From assembly GCF_963678635.1 (NCBI RefSeq), contig NC_087062.1:66325415-66389414 (forward strand): 64,000 bases of DNA, in the 5' to 3' direction. This DNA comes from Symsagittifera roscoffensis. Taxonomy: Eukaryota; Xenacoelomorpha; Acoela; Convolutidae. Under the pieces are notes generated by a model that saw nothing but the letters and a program-made list of their open reading frames with translations, had not been told where the DNA came from and ran no database searches. The first letter of the stretch is position 1. Each line of letters starts with the position of its first letter. Made by a program: the position numbers and the translations under genes. Positions 23,187 through 34,888 of this stretch are shown here, one piece after another.

Positions 23187-23648
23187 TCAACAAACAAATT
23201 TAATTAAGGGTTGAATTTGAAAAACAGTTTGTAGAGTTCCTGATTTTCGTTTAGGTAAATTTGAAAACAACTGTTTATAGATTCTCAAACAACTAACTTG
23301 TGATATTTCATGTATATTAACATGTATCAAGTCATTTTGTTTTAAATGGTTAAAAGCCTGCACAATTCTAACTGTAAGCGATCTCTGTTTAGCGGTAGCA
23401 GAAAATTTTGTCACTTTAATTACGCCTTTCGCTTTGCTCCTAGTACATGGTCCACTTTTTTGGGAGTAAATCTGAGACAGAAAACCATTTTTTTTGTCCG
23501 ATCGCAATTCCATAAACAAGTACTTAAACATCTCAAAAAAGTATAAATCAAAAAAAGTAAGCAATTTGTTTTCGTCCATAATTTCCTTAATTGATTCATA
23601 TCTACGTTTGAAAACAACTGCTCTCAAGATTCTTTTTTGTAGTTTCAT
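23187..23648 (-). pseudogene. LINE C-terminal domain remnant
   Basis: The 153-codon frame begins LQKRILRAVVFKRRYES, the usual post-RT (thumb/connection) segment in which LINEs carry LQK-xxR, and ends at a stop at 23187. It is separated from the RT by a frameshift near 23670. Confidence 0.65.
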
Positions 23649-23681
23649 TATCTCGGCAAGGTGAGATTGGGATGTATTGCC

Positions 23682-25300
23682 TTATATTAAAATTCTATAA
23701 GTGATTGTAGGATTTACATATGCTTTGTAGAGGCAAAGCATCTGCTGTTTAGCAAAAACATACCTAGCTTTCCAGACAATGCCACAAAATTTAGTTAAAT
23801 ATTTACACACATTTGTAATTTGAACTGTAGTACCAAAAGCAAAGTAATCTTTTGAAAAATTATTACCAAATTTCATTATTTGAGTCTTACCAGGATTGAC
23901 ACAAAGTCCATTCGTTTTGAACCATCTATCCACTTTATTTAACGAACTATCAAAGCTATCGCAACAATTTTTTTCTGCATTGCATATTGTAGTATCATCA
24001 GCAAGTAGAACAACCTCAGATCCTTCAGCAATTTTCGGAAGATCATTAAATATATTAAAAACCAAAAACGAACCTAAAACTGACCCTTGCGGTAATCCAC
24101 ATGACATAGAGCGACTAGAAGATATTTTATTATGAGTTTGAACAAATTGAAACCGGTTTGTAAAGTAATTTTTCAGAAGACAAAGAATCCGGCCTCTAAA
24201 GCCGTATTTTCCCAATTTTGCGAAAAAGAAGATCATGATTTATGGCATCAAATGTTTTTTGAGATCAACAAGGCATGATTGACCAAACAACTTTTTTTCC
24301 CATCGCTCTCTAATAAATTCGGTGAATTCGATTACTGCGTCCACGCATGACTTTTTTTTTTGAAATCCAAATTGTTTTTCATAAAGAATCTTCTGCTTGT
24401 TAGCAAAGTTATACATTCTATTGAATTTTATCCTTTCAAAAATTTTGCTGAGTGAACTGAGGAAACTAATAGGTCTATAATTTTCCAAAAATTCTTTTAA
24501 ACCTCCCTTAAAAAGGGGAATAACTTTTGCAACTATTAAGCCTTGAGGAAAATAACCACTCTTAACGCATTGGTTGAAAAGGCTGCAAATTCTTACAGAA
24601 ATTACAGGCAGCAATAATTTTATGATTTTGTTATTTATGCCATCATGACCACTTGAACCTTTAATTTTCAACATATGTATGGCATTTTCAATTTCCTTGT
24701 GGGTAATTTCATAAAAAATCTTTGATTTTTCTAAGCGATCTACATAACCCAACGCTTGTTTGTAATCAAATTCAGAATTACTCAGTTTCTCGCCAATTGA
24801 GGCAACAAATTCATTTAAAATATCAGCAGCCAAAAAACTCGTGTTTTTGGAGTTTCCACTGCAAAATTCATTAAAGGCCTGGAACAGCGTTTTCGAATTT
24901 CTACCATTTCCAACTTTTTTGTCGTAATAAACTCTTTTTTCATTTCTTATTACCTTGGTTGCTAAATTTCTAGCTTGAGAATATTTCAGTTTATACAATT
25001 CAGTAGGATTTGTACCCACTTAATGAAAAGCCGATACCGGTTTTTGAGGATCTTTTTGGTTAAATCGGTAACCAATGACTGTTTTCGTGATTTCGATATT
25101 TCTAAGGGAGCAAAACGATCAATTGATGAAACTATGGATTCAACAAGCAGACATAATTCCTCATTGGGATTACTAAGCTTATAAAATTTTGAAAATTTGT
25201 TATCTAAGAGGAATAAATATTTATTAATATTATCGTCACGGTAAAGATTTTTAAGATTTCTATAGCAATAATTTTGATTTTCTTGCGGATCAATATTCAC
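23682..25300 (-). pseudogene. LINE reverse transcriptase remnant
   Basis: Three overlapping open pieces (25300-24986, 25019-24240, 24236-23682) cover the RT. They include GSSGHDGINNKII, VIPLFKGG, NYRPISFLSSLSKIFE, KQFGFQKKKSCVDAVIEF, CGLPQGSVLG and LADDTT, the last being the catalytic (F/Y)ADD block. Frameshifts lie near 25000 and near 24240, and the palm motif LVDLKKHLMP is cut by the second. The GLPQGSVLG motif is intact, unlike the array copies at 0-10 kb. Confidence 0.8.
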
Positions 25301-25309
25301 GTAACCAGA

Positions 25310-25925
25310 TATAACTACGGAAAAATGATCAGAAATAGTTGAATCCAGTGTTTTTACAATGGCGTCAAATTTAGCAATTGAATGATCAATTTAATTACTC
25401 GATGTTGGAGTAATGCGAGTTGGATCACTATTCAAAATATGCGCACCACAGTTTTTAATTAGATTAATATAAGATTTGGAAATTGGCTTGCAATCTACAG
25501 TGTCGATACTAAAATCTCCACAAACAAGAAAACTAGTTTTTAAAGCATTTAAGTACAGAAGGTAATTCTCAAAGTGATTAAAAAAAAACTCATTTTTGCT
25601 CTGTGGGGTTTATAGACAACGGAAATATTAGTCTTGACTCATTTATACACGATAGATATGTTGATGCATTCGAAATTAACCTCTACATTGTTTAACCGAA
25701 AATTCACGTCATCGCGCACATAAAATGCACATCCCTCTCCTCGTTGATATTTCCGGTGTTTTAAAATTAAGGGATGGTGGCCATCAAGATGATAGAGATT
25801 CAGATAATCATTATCACACAGCTAGGTTTCGCATAGCGCAATAATCAAAGGTTCTTGTTCTTGCTAATTAATATCTACAACGAGTTGGTCATGATAGCAT
25901 CCGAGGGACCTTATATTTGAAAAAT
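25310..25925 (-). pseudogene. LINE APE-type endonuclease remnant
   Basis: Minus-strand translation across frames shows IIALCET (the catalytic glutamate motif), YHLDGHH, a GEGCAFYVRDDV block, then LVCGDFSIDT (the GDFN-like motif) and a terminal SDHFSVV (the SDH motif). These are the landmarks, in order, of the apurinic endonuclease domain that nicks target DNA. At least four stops or frameshifts interrupt it. Confidence 0.65.
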
Positions 25926-26019
25926 ACAAAAAACTGTCTTTTAAACCGCCCATATGACATTCTTCTACATTTCTCTCCATTTCAAAAAAAAAACAAGACT
26001 TCAGTCAAGTTGATTGAAT

Positions 26020-26955
26020 TTATTTGTTAGCGTCTTCTGTTACCGTTTTTTCTATATTGACCGCTTCTGATTCAATTTCAATATTTGTTTTCTTCGAGGC
26101 CTGATTATCAAGATTCAATAATTCTTGCAATAAATTCCTCTCTGACCATCTCCTCGAATTACCAGGAGTTGAATTGGTATTTAGTTGAGCACCAGTATGG
26201 CGCCCAGTGAAGAAGGTTTTATGAATTGCTTGAGGATAGTTTTGAGGTCTTGGCCGGTTTTGACTGATCTGTTTTTTGGCTGCAATTTTAGCTAGTTGTT
26301 CCACTCCAGCAAGACTATTTACACTTTGGGAATAAAATGAGCCATTTGGTCGTTGGCAAAAAAACTTTCACTTGGCAGTTATGAGTCGTTGTAATAAAAT
26401 TCATGTTATCGCATTTCTTTTTAATTTCCATATCTGATTTCGGCAAACGTTCATTAATGAATAAACTTTTTCCCTGTACACCCTTCTGCCCAGATAACAT
26501 ACACCTCCTTCCAAAAATCTCTTCTTTGTTCGAAAAATAGACAAATTTCAATTTCATTGGAACATTCTTACCAGAATCCTTGCGCGTCGGAAGAGGATGA
26601 CATGCCTTGATAGCTCCCGGTGATAATACATATCCACCAAAGTAATGGTAAACTAGGTTGCACTTGTCGGAAATCAGGTTGGGGGAGTATGGGTTGATAT
26701 GAAAATTCGAAAAAAATTAAGCAACCTTTGCTCGAATATCTTTCCTGAAAATTTACTCGCTTTTCGAGATCAAAAGCAATGTTTTTAAATCAATTATTTC
26801 CTGGGTTATTTCATTTAATACATTTTCAAGAGAATCAACTCTTGCCAAAAGGCTAGTGATAATAGGAATCATTAATTTAGGGTCAATATTGGAATCTGGG
26901 GAAAGATTTTTCAATAAATCAACGTAATTTTTTTGGATTATTTTCGGCCATTTTG
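26020..26955 (-). pseudogene. LINE ORF1 remnant
   Basis: From a possible ATG near 26955, the first part (after a frameshift) gives a leucine-heptad segment IPIITSLLARVDSLENVLNE, a likely coiled coil, ending in a stop near 26755. Further down, 26557-26315 holds LKFVYFSNKEEIFGRR followed by a SLFINERLPKSD block, which matches the RNA-binding ORF1 core of CR1/L2 LINEs. The C-terminal 26304-26020 part is hydrophilic. The frame is broken several times. ORF1 proteins coat LINE RNA. Confidence 0.6.
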
Positions 26956-27177
26956 ATGGTGAAGGTCAAATATTTCAAGCAATAAATCCGAATCAAAAAG
27001 CGCAACAATAAGAGCAACTAACCACTAGCATTCATATCTCGTTCTTGTCTTACATCTCCAATTTCAAACTAACGATATGCCCGTCGAGGTTGCCCGTGCT
27101 GCTTTTTTTTCTTATTTCAACGCTTGGTTCAATTTTTCTAGCCCTCTGACTATCTGAATTCCACGAATGCTATCAAC

Positions 27178-27640
27178 CTAAGTTTTCTTTTGGCTGTATT
27201 TCAAAATCACATGCGTGTTTTTTGTTTCGTTGTTTATATATATATATAACTTGACAACAAAAGAAGCTCTCGTTTTTGTTTCGCGTTCGTTATATGATGT
27301 ATTTATGCACCGCCTTAGCTTTATGCTTTTGTACCGCATCGTCCAACTTTGTTCTTTAAGACACCCCATTCTCTCATCCACTTTTGTGTTCGTTTTTTTA
27401 AACAATAATTTTGATTCCGCTTGTGACTCGTTTTTGCGGATTAATTTCGTTCTAAATTAGGTTTTCATTTGATGCTGGGGTTTGTTTTGCCCCTGCTAGT
27501 TTGTTTTCGATTAAATGGCTAAAATTCATATTTCCAGTGGTGACGTTTGCGTTGCTTGTTGCCAGAATGGTGGGTTGTTTGGAGTTTTTTAAAGTAACCA
27601 GTGCCTGTTAGTATGAGCAATTAGTCTCTTTGGTAGCTCT
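27178..27640. repeat. Dispersed repeat X (left copy)
   Basis: The block from about 27260 (CTCTCGTTTTTGTTTCGCG) to about 27610 (the TTGCATTGCTTGTTGGCAG-like word) matches, in order but with much divergence, 35540-36130 on the other side of the gypsy element. It contains a short TA microsatellite near 27236. Open frames on both strands are short and unrecognised. Confidence 0.4.
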
Positions 27641-27865
27641 TTTGGTTATGTTCTCCCGGTGGAACCAAGCCGTGCTTACTAAAATCCAAAAAGACCGTAA
27701 CCTCACTGGATAACAGAATTCAAAATCAACCGTTTTTAAATTTTAACTGCCAGCTTTAATTTGTGCACAGTTGAGATGCGTCTCTAGTTTTCTTAAACAG
27801 TGATGCAAGGTCACTTTTCACCTCACCTTCAGCGATGTATACATAGTTAACTGACTCTAAGCCAC
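27641..27865. repeat. Dispersed repeat Y, left half, interrupted by gypsy insertion
   Basis: GGTTATGTTCTCCCGGTGG, followed by ACCAAG, AAATCCAAA, GTGCACAGTT and CATAGTTAACT, matches the uninterrupted copy at 45550-45780. The gypsy compound element enters after CATAGTTAACT...GCCAC, and repeat Y continues at 35234. Confidence 0.6.
27861..27865. repeat. Target-site duplication GCCAC (left)
   Basis: GCCAC directly precedes the first LTR at 27866 and recurs at 35229-35233 directly after the last LTR. Five-base duplications are typical of Ty3/gypsy integrases. Confidence 0.85.
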
Positions 27866-28022
27866 TGTCATCCGGCACGGATCGATAAAGTTTGATATAT
27901 CTGATATACACGTGTATTTTTAAACTCACTATGAAAGTTAATGTTCTGTTAGGTCAATTGACCCTGTTAGGCGCTAAGCCAATGATCAATATGGGCAAAA
28001 GCTCAGACGCCAATAAATGGTT
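27866..28022 (+). repeat. Gypsy LTR1, truncated
   Basis: It begins TGTCATCCGGCACGG and follows LTR3 up to AATAAATGG, then switches to internal sequence at a shared GTT trinucleotide. About 85 bp of its 3' end, and the gag-pol that should follow, are deleted. Confidence 0.85.
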
Positions 28023-28286
28023 AAAGACAAGATTGAGATATTGTTTGACGAAAGGAAAGACGAATAGGATAATATCGAAATAGAACAGGAAGACGAGACA
28101 ACACATGAAGAACACGAGAAACAAGTAGAAGACGACAACAACAACGAGGAAGGCATGAAGTCTCAACAGACCAGGACAGTAAGGTGAAGACAGAAGAATG
28201 AAGGATGGAAGTGAGAGAGAGAGAGTCCCGAGGGATTATAAACACAAATTAAAGACATTTATCGTTCATATTTTTTTCCAGGGGAA
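28020..28286 (+). pseudogene. 3' internal remnant of the first, deleted gypsy copy
   Basis: Matches 34721-34987 over the same 267-bp length, including the glutamate/lysine-rich C-terminus of the polyprotein (ETTHEEHEKQVE block) with one early stop, and the region up to the polypurine tract CAGGGGAAG before LTR2. Confidence 0.85.
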
Positions 28287-28527
28287 GGTCATCCGGCACG
28301 GTATATCTGATATATATATTTATGTTTAAACTCACCATGTAAATTAATGTTCTGTTTGGTCAGTTGACCCTGTTAGGCGCTAAGCCAGTGATCAATATGA
28401 GCAGTAGCTCAGACGCCGATAAATGGTTTCTAAGAAACCGTTGTTTTTGTCACGCTTACGCTAGAGATCTCGTTTATCAATCCGTTTGGGTTCATTAATC
28501 AACACGCTCATACTTAGAGGTTTCACA
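28287..28527 (+). repeat. Gypsy LTR2 (shared middle LTR)
   Basis: 241 bp, from GGTCATCCGG (T of the terminal TG mutated) to TTTCACA, where the A at 28527 is also the first base of the gag ATG. It serves as 3' LTR of the deleted copy and 5' LTR of the complete copy. It should contain promoter and polyadenylation signals, but none could be pinpointed. Confidence 0.85.
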
Positions 28528-29815
28528 TGGCGCAGCCAGCAAGATGTTCGAAAAACCCGTTGAATATTAATCCTTTTTGGGAGAAAGCTTCAGCTGAACC
28601 ACCGTTAGAGTGGTCTAAACTGGCAGCAATACGTGAGATGGTGGTATTTTCAAAAGACGGAATCGAGGTACGAAACATGATACGAACTAAATCACCACTA
28701 ATCGAACCCACAGAACCAATTTTTGAAGTCAAAATAACGGGTGAGACTGAAACGCAGAAGAAAAATCGCGACGTTAGAAAACAAGAGAAGCGAGTCGATT
28801 GGGAGAACCGCGTGCGAAAAGCCCGAAAAAAAGGAGTGCAGTGTAATTATTTCTGCTGGGACCAGGCGGATGCAAAAGTCCGCAGTTACCTTTTTCTATG
28901 CCTCGGCGCAGAGGGGCAACGAAAAGTCCAACAAAAGAAACCAAAATCCGACCTACACACCGTCACCACAAAAGACTTTATGACGGTTTTAGAAGATATT
29001 TTTGTGACATCCAGGATCGTAGCATTTGAACGGTACAACTTTATCTGCAGAAAACAGCAGAAAGCAGAGGGCCTTGAACAAATCCACGCGGACTTAATTG
29101 AACTGGCTTCAAGAGCCGATTACGAAGATCGAGAGGACGAGTGAGTGAGAGACAATTTTACTGCCCACATGCACAACGAAAAAATTGCTGAAGAACTATT
29201 AGCTGCAACGCGAAGCCCTCAAGACGCATACTAATAAGCAATCTGCCGAGAAAAAGATATCGAACATAGTCGAACCATGAAGATAAATCCATTCGGAAGA
29301 CAATCAACATCAACGGCAAAGCAGGAACCGATACACTACATCAAACCACGTGCCAGCAATAACTACGCCAACAGTCAGAAATCACAGAGAGGTCGGGGCG
29401 GATTTCGAGGCAGACCATATACACGTGGGACACAAATTACAAGAGGTCAACAATCACTACCTACGACTTTTATTACGCAAAAGCAATGTTACAACTGTGG
29501 CAACTAATTTGGTCCAAACCACTTACAATCTTGTCCAGCAAAGGACACAATTTGCTCAGAATGTGCCAAGCGGGGCCACTTTGCAAAGATATGTCGATCT
29601 GCAAATGTTAAATACATGGGGGACCGAAATGATGAACAACAAAAGGAAATAGAAACTGAGAGTCAAGAAACAGATAACGACCCAGTCGCAGTTGCAGAAT
29701 TTACATCCAAAGGCAGTTGAGAAGAATATCAAGTCGATAATTTTTCAGTTATGGCATTTTCAGAAGCATTTGAAGTAGAAAAAAAACGCGGTCAATTTGT
29801 CGGAAGATGACCTCA
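28527..29815 (+). pseudogene. Gypsy gag, decayed
   Basis: Opens MAQPARCSKNPLNINPFWEK and runs 205 codons to a TGA at 29142-29144. The rest is recognisable by comparison with the intact gag at 60157: a tandem TAA-TAA-like break near 29233, an arginine/glycine-rich nucleic-acid-binding stretch near 29385 (RGRGGFRGR), and two CCHC zinc knuckles (CYNCGN, then CSECAKRGHFAKIC) around 29490-29600. Gag packages the element RNA into particles. At least five inactivating changes are present. Confidence 0.8.
28528..28537 (+). promoter_or_regulatory. Putative primer-binding site, overlapping the gag start
   Basis: TGGCGCAGCC follows the LTR immediately, as a primer-binding site should. The initial TGG pairs with the CCA tail of a tRNA; TGGCGCAG-type sites are known from tRNA-Ser-primed gypsy elements, but the cognate tRNA was not checked. 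The gag ATG uses the last LTR base plus TG of this site. Confidence 0.6.
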
Positions 29816-31800
29816 ATGGACATATTGTTAAACTGAAAACAAAAACCGAAAATCTATTCGCTATCGACGACTCCGGAAGCCCATTGCCTTCTATAAACGA
29901 AAAAACGGCTCGGCGATTACAGGAAAATGACAAATCAACAATATTAAAAAATATCCAAACGGAAGAAGAAAATTAGCGTGATACAATGGTGAAACCATAA
30001 TTCCAATGGGAAGATCAATTATAAGAGTCGACTCGGGAGGGTTGGAAATACAAGCAGCCACGTTCATCACCGTAAATGACCAAAAGGCAATTATAATAAG
30101 TAGAAACATATTACCACAAATTGAGATAAAATTCATCCAAGAAAAACCAAAACGAAGCCAAATGCTGAGCATACATGAACCGGAAGAATCAGACTCCTAT
30201 ATCAAACAGTGGTTTTAAGATATTTTCCAACAACTATGTGTACGTATTGAGAAGTCAAAAAATCACGTAATGCGAACGCAATTTAAAAAAGACGCAACAA
30301 CCTTTCAGCAAAAAGGGGGCCGCATTCCTGTGCATTCACAAGAAATGATTGAAGCAGAACTTAACAAACTAATGGATCAAAAACACACAATCAAATTAGA
30401 CAAATGATCTGATCGACAATTCATTAGCACAATCGTGATAACCGTAAAAGAAGATCAAACAGTCAAATTGGCACTGGACTCCAAAAAAATAAACAAATTT
30501 AATCATAAGAGTAAATATCAGGTGCTAAATATAGGCCTTCTCTTGGACAAAATTGCCCAAGTAGTCAAATCAGACAAATCTCAACAAACGTTCTTTTCTA
30601 CGCTGGATTTGCGGTACGCGTACTCACAAATATCGTTGGACAAATCAACCTGAGAACAATGTAACTTCAACCTCGTTGGAGGCAACGCGACCGGGAGGTA
30701 CCAATTTCAAACCAAACTCAATGGTCTTACTGACATACCGGCTGAATTCCAGAAGGAGATCGACCTATCGCTCACCAGTTGCAGGAATACAAACGCATAT
30801 CTGGATGACATATTGATAATAACAAAAGGACCACTCGAGTTACATAAACAAAAATTACAGACAGTCCTGACAAAACTAGACGTGGAAAACCTCGCAATAT
30901 CTCTTGACAAGTGTAAGTTTGCATGTAAGCAAGTTGAGTAGTTAAGATACATTATCAACAGTGAAGAAATTAAACCAATCATAAAAAAAAACAGAGGCTA
31001 TTGAAAAATTATCACCACCGAAAATTTTAATCAGATAAAAAGTTTTATGGTTTCCATGCATCAACTCACACGGTACATTCCAATTCGGAACAAACCGCGG
31101 CTGCTCTACGTCCACTACTAAAAAACACAGAAAGAATAAACCAATTGACTGGAAACCGGAACACAACACAGCATTCATTATCATTATGAAGTGCGTTTCT
31201 GAAATTACTCAAAACAAACATTTTGACCGACATTTAGATACCCGCGTGGTATGCGATGCCTCCACGTCAAGCTTAGGAACCGCAATAGACCAACATTAAC
31301 CGGAAGGCTTGCTGGCCATAGCTTATGCTTCACGTTTTCTAAAATGACTAGAGGAAAAATATTCAGTTAATGAACTAGAGTTACTCGGGGTAGTTTGGGC
31401 CATCGAAAATTTTAAATTTTATCTATACGGAAAACATTTTACCGTCTACTTTATCACAGACCGCCAAGCTTTGATCAGCGCATTAAAAGCTAGCAGAAGA
31501 TCAAAAACTAGCCAGAGTAGATTAACACAATGGATTGACCGGCTAACCCCATTTCACTTTGACATTACACATCTGGAGGGCAATAAAATGAGATTAAGAG
31601 ACTATATGCCAAGAAATCCGGTTGGATTAGCAAAACTCCCAAGCGGGTATGATGAGAAATTTGTAATAGCATCAATCAATGCATTCATAAAGAACCTCCA
31701 GATGATTGACCATGTTATATTTAATAATTTAGCCAATCAGAACAAGGCACCGTATCAGCTGATAAAAAAAAGCACGCGGAAAACAAAATGTTACTAATTA
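29816..31800 (+). pseudogene. Gypsy pol: protease, RT and RNase H, decayed
   Basis: The protease starts LFAIDDSGSPLPS near 29857 with the catalytic DSG. RT follows (about 30260-30960), with VKLALDSKKIN, LDLRYAYSQI, and AYLDDILIITKG near 30790 containing the YLDD box. RNase H (about 31190-31625) shows VVCDASTSSLG, ELLGVVWAIENFKFYLYGK and the ITDRQAL block. Stops occur throughout, for example TGA near 30405 and 30650 and TAG near 30940. Confidence 0.85.
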
Positions 31801-32658
31801 GCACTTCAAACTCTCAATTGAAATCTCAAATTGTCACACATTCCGGAAGCGGTCAATTGCAAACATTCGAACCAAATCAGTTCTGCCCAAAACCGTCTCG
31901 AACACAGTCAGCTCAGATTCAGTCATCCAAACGTTCAGCTATAAAAACAAATTCTTAAACTTCTGTCAACACAATCAGTCAAATCAAGAAAATGAGTCAA
32001 AATTGGACAAAAAAGGATTCAAAGGTGGCTTTACCCCAGCGGACATAAAGACTTCGGAATCACGAGGCAGGGAATAAACAACCCAAAGGCGAGGTTCCTC
32101 AGATACAGTGGAAAGTCTGTCCGACCCCCGGTGGCACTAACGACCAGCGGCCAACAAGAAACAAAGACCGGCTACTCTGTCCCAATCAATTGTAGATGTC
32201 AAAGATGAGCGGGAACTTCTAACATCACAATCAAAACAGCAAAAGACACAACATCTACCAAAAAAACCATCCATCAAAAACAATAATCAGCAATCCTAAA
32301 GAAAACAACAACACAAGCTGCGCAAACGGAGGGAATTGGAATAGTAGTCTCCACCCCAACTGAACTCTCCGTCGAAATTCACGAAACGTACGAGTACTGT
32401 GTGAGCCGCGTGCACACGAACCGCTGTAGTCAGGAAGAACATGTCCCAAACGTTGAATCTCCAACCACCACGAACACACAACAAATACAACTTGATGCCA
32501 ATCATAACATAATCACAGAAGTGATCACCGCCACAATTGATCAAAGTACGAACACAGAATCAGAGGAGAACACACCACTATTTCGACGGAAACTACAAAA
32601 GGTGCTCGGGTTCGTTTCATCGCCGCCGCCACAAATAAGGACACAAATTTACGACCGC
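31800..32658 (+). pseudogene. Long tether between RNase H and integrase, gypsy pol
   Basis: Between the end of RNase H (about 31625) and the integrase zinc finger (about 32820) lie about 1.2 kb, or about 400 codons; most Ty3/gypsy Pols need far fewer. It is low-complexity, rich in S, T, N, Q and K, and contains a KGGFTPADIKTSESRGRE-like block that is shared with copy 2 (GFIPSELKTNKPRGR at about 63655). The frame is open from 32401 to 32661 and broken before that. Function is unknown. Confidence 0.6.
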
Positions 32659-32660
32659 TG

Positions 32661-33590
32661 ATGAACATTGTCAGAAAACGAGACTGGGAGGCCATAAAGA
32701 CGTCATACAGGAAATATTGGTACAATATACAAAATAGATTACACGTCAGAGAAGACTGTCTACTGATAGACGAACGAATTGTCATACCAACACAACTGCG
32801 ACAAACAGTTCTGGACAGCCTGCATCTGACGCATCCTGGATTGGCGGCCATGCTGGATCTGTGCCAACACGTGTGGTTTCCCCACATACATCGGTCAAAA
32901 GTCCAAATGGCCCAAAGCTGCAAACACTGTACAGAACAAGGTAAAAACCTCGAGCCAAAAATAGGGAAGAAACCTTCGTTCCAAATGGAACCGGTAGTCG
33001 AACCTAACAATGAAGTATAATTAGATTTTGTCGGGCCCCTCCCTTAAGATTTAAATAAGGACGCCTATATTTTGGTTGCCATGTACAAGTGCCCGAAACT
33101 CCCCACAGCAAAATTCGTTTCGAACACAACGGCAGATGTCGCCTTAAAATTAATGCAACGGTATATTTCAAATAATGTAGTACCGCGGCGACTAAGATGC
33201 GACCAAGCACAGACATTCAGGGCCAAAAACTTACAACTGTTTTGCAATACAAATATCATAAAAATACTTTTCGCACCGGTGGAGCGATAGGGGTGGTAAA
33301 AAGAATGACTCAAACACTAAAACGTGGATTAGGGATAATGAGAATAGATGAAACAAACACATCATATAAACTTCCCTCGGGCATAGCTGAAATAAAAAAA
33401 ACCTTGCGGATCACACCACACGGTTTAACAAAAATTTCACCTTTTGAGGCCCAAATTCGTAGAAAACCAAATACTCCTGTCTCTCTAACTTAGCAACTAG
33501 TTCTCCCAACAATCTAAATTGCGAAAAAGCAAAACACGTATATTTAGATCGAAAGAACCTCACAAAACCGCCTCTACCAGTAGAAACCAT
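32661..33590 (+). pseudogene. Gypsy integrase, decayed
   Basis: The HHCC zinc-binding domain reads SLHLTHPG then QSCKHCTEQ (about 32815-32940). The catalytic core begins LDFVGPLP near 33020 (first Asp), continues through CDQAQTF near 33200 (second Asp), and reaches GVVKRMTQTLKR near 33295, where the family normally has a Glu; this copy has Lys. Stops at 33018-33020, 33048 and 33288 interrupt it. Loss of the acidic triad confirms that it is inactive. Confidence 0.8.
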
Positions 33591-33895
33591 GCATGATTTA
33601 CAACAATGGTCGATGGACGAAGTGTCAATCAAGCGACGCACACCACTAGCAACAAACCTTCAAGTGAAAAATAACTCGCCTTCACATCAAGCATCAGATG
33701 CAAAAACTAAACGAGCCATTGAAAAAATTAAGGATAAGCTGAATTTAAGATATAAAGGGGTAAAGACACCAATAGAAAAAAAACACCAAAAAGCGTTTGG
33801 AGCAAGTAGCGAGAAAACAATCCGAGTAGCTACCAAGTTAAAGGACCCTTAAACGTTCGAGCAAAAATACAAAACTATCGACGGGTAAAATTCAA

Positions 33896-34888
33896 ATGTA
33901 CACGCCACACACAGCATGGGTACAAACATTCGGGAAACAACCCAGAATAATAAGAAACAGCGAAGTCGCATTAGTCCCTAATCCTTTAATAAACAAACCC
34001 TGCACACCGTCCCGTTTAAGTGATTACGTTGCAAACAAATCCGCGAGGAGATCTGGACCTTGTCTACGTTTTTTAGACATTGAGCAACCCAACGCACCTC
34101 AGCACCCGATGTTCAAAGAAGACACGGTGACAGGTCTACTGAAGAGACTAACTAGAAAAGAACAGGCCGCAGGACAGCAGAGCAATCAGAGTAGTCCAAA
34201 TAAAAGACGTACAAAGCCTACAGGAAAAAGAACGGGCGGCCATCCTACACACAAAACGCAACGCACACGCGGAATGAGCCTACAAACGGAGGAAAAAAAT
34301 ACCACAAGATCAGAAAACAAGACCCCTGAGAAAAGCTTATTCAGCGAAAAAGACGACGAAGAACAGTCTTCAGCAATATCGAAAAACAGTAACCGCCGAA
34401 CCGACCAGAAGATTGGTACGCAACCGACAATCAACCTTGGCAAATGCACTAGGAAATCCCGTACCGTAAACACGATCGAAGAGATGAAAGTGTGTCCAAA
34501 GAAAACAATACAATTCAACAACGATTCACCACCATACAAAAAAACATCACCCACAAAGCCGAGTTCGAAATCAGTGGTCCAAGAAATGGGATTTACAGAC
34601 AAAACCCCACAGTATCAGGCATGCGTGAAGTTCTTCAAGGCAATCAGGTCTAAGATCAAAGACAAAAATCAAGACAATCCAACGGAGATCATCGATCTTA
34701 ACTCCCCGGTGGACAGCCCAGTTAAAGACAAGATTGAGATATTATTTGACGAAAGGAAAGACGAATTGGAGAATATCGAAAAAGAAAAGGAAGACGAGAC
34801 AACACATGAAGAACACGAGAAACAAGTTGAAAACGACAACAACAACGAGAAAGGCGTGAAGTCTCAACAGACCAGGACAGTAACGTGA
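33896..34888 (+). CDS. Open 330-codon C-terminal region of gypsy pol
   Basis: The longest open frame in the element, from MYTPHTAWVQTFGKQPR to a TGA at 34886. The sequence just upstream (KVRVKN-like) and the RIIRNSEVALVPN start resemble the end of a gypsy integrase, so this is probably the C-terminal extension of Pol rather than a separate protein. It is very hydrophilic (K, T, S, E, N), lacks a signal peptide and membrane segments, and ends in a glutamate-rich helix. It is not an envelope gene. Its openness contrasts with the heavily mutated gag-pol around it. Confidence 0.6.
   Translation: MYTPHTAWVQTFGKQPRIIRNSEVALVPNPLINKPCTPSRLSDYVANKSARRSGPCLRFLDIEQPNAPQHPMFKEDTVTGLLKRLTRKEQAAGQQSNQSSPNKRRTKPTGKRTGGHPTHKTQRTRGMSLQTEEKNTTRSENKTPEKSLFSEKDDEEQSSAISKNSNRRTDQKIGTQPTINLGKCTRKSRTVNTIEEMKVCPKKTIQFNNDSPPYKKTSPTKPSSKSVVQEMGFTDKTPQYQACVKFFKAIRSKIKDKNQDNPTEIIDLNSPVDSPVKDKIEILFDERKDELENIEKEKEDETTHEEHEKQVENDNNNEKGVKSQQTRTVT

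Larger units (their letters stand above)
23040..26955 (-). mobile_element. Decayed Jockey/CR1-type non-LTR retrotransposon (LINE)
   Basis: Read on the minus strand, the element has ORF1 (26955-26020), an APE-type endonuclease (about 25920-25310), a reverse transcriptase (25300-23682) and a C-terminal region (to 23187), followed by a 3' UTR ending in a repetitive AAATTTC tail near 23040. All parts carry frameshifts or stops. The domain order ORF1-EN-RT is that of the Jockey/CR1/L2 groups. It is not the direct parent of the 0-10 kb array RT, whose residues differ at most alignable positions. Confidence 0.8.

Noticed and set aside
34186-34602. 138-codon minus-strand frame
   Set aside because: Antisense shadow of the gypsy C-terminal frame.
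33896-34888. Envelope gene at the 3' end of the gypsy element
   Set aside because: There is no signal peptide, transmembrane segment, furin-type site or cysteine pattern. The start looks like the end of integrase and the rest is a charged tail.
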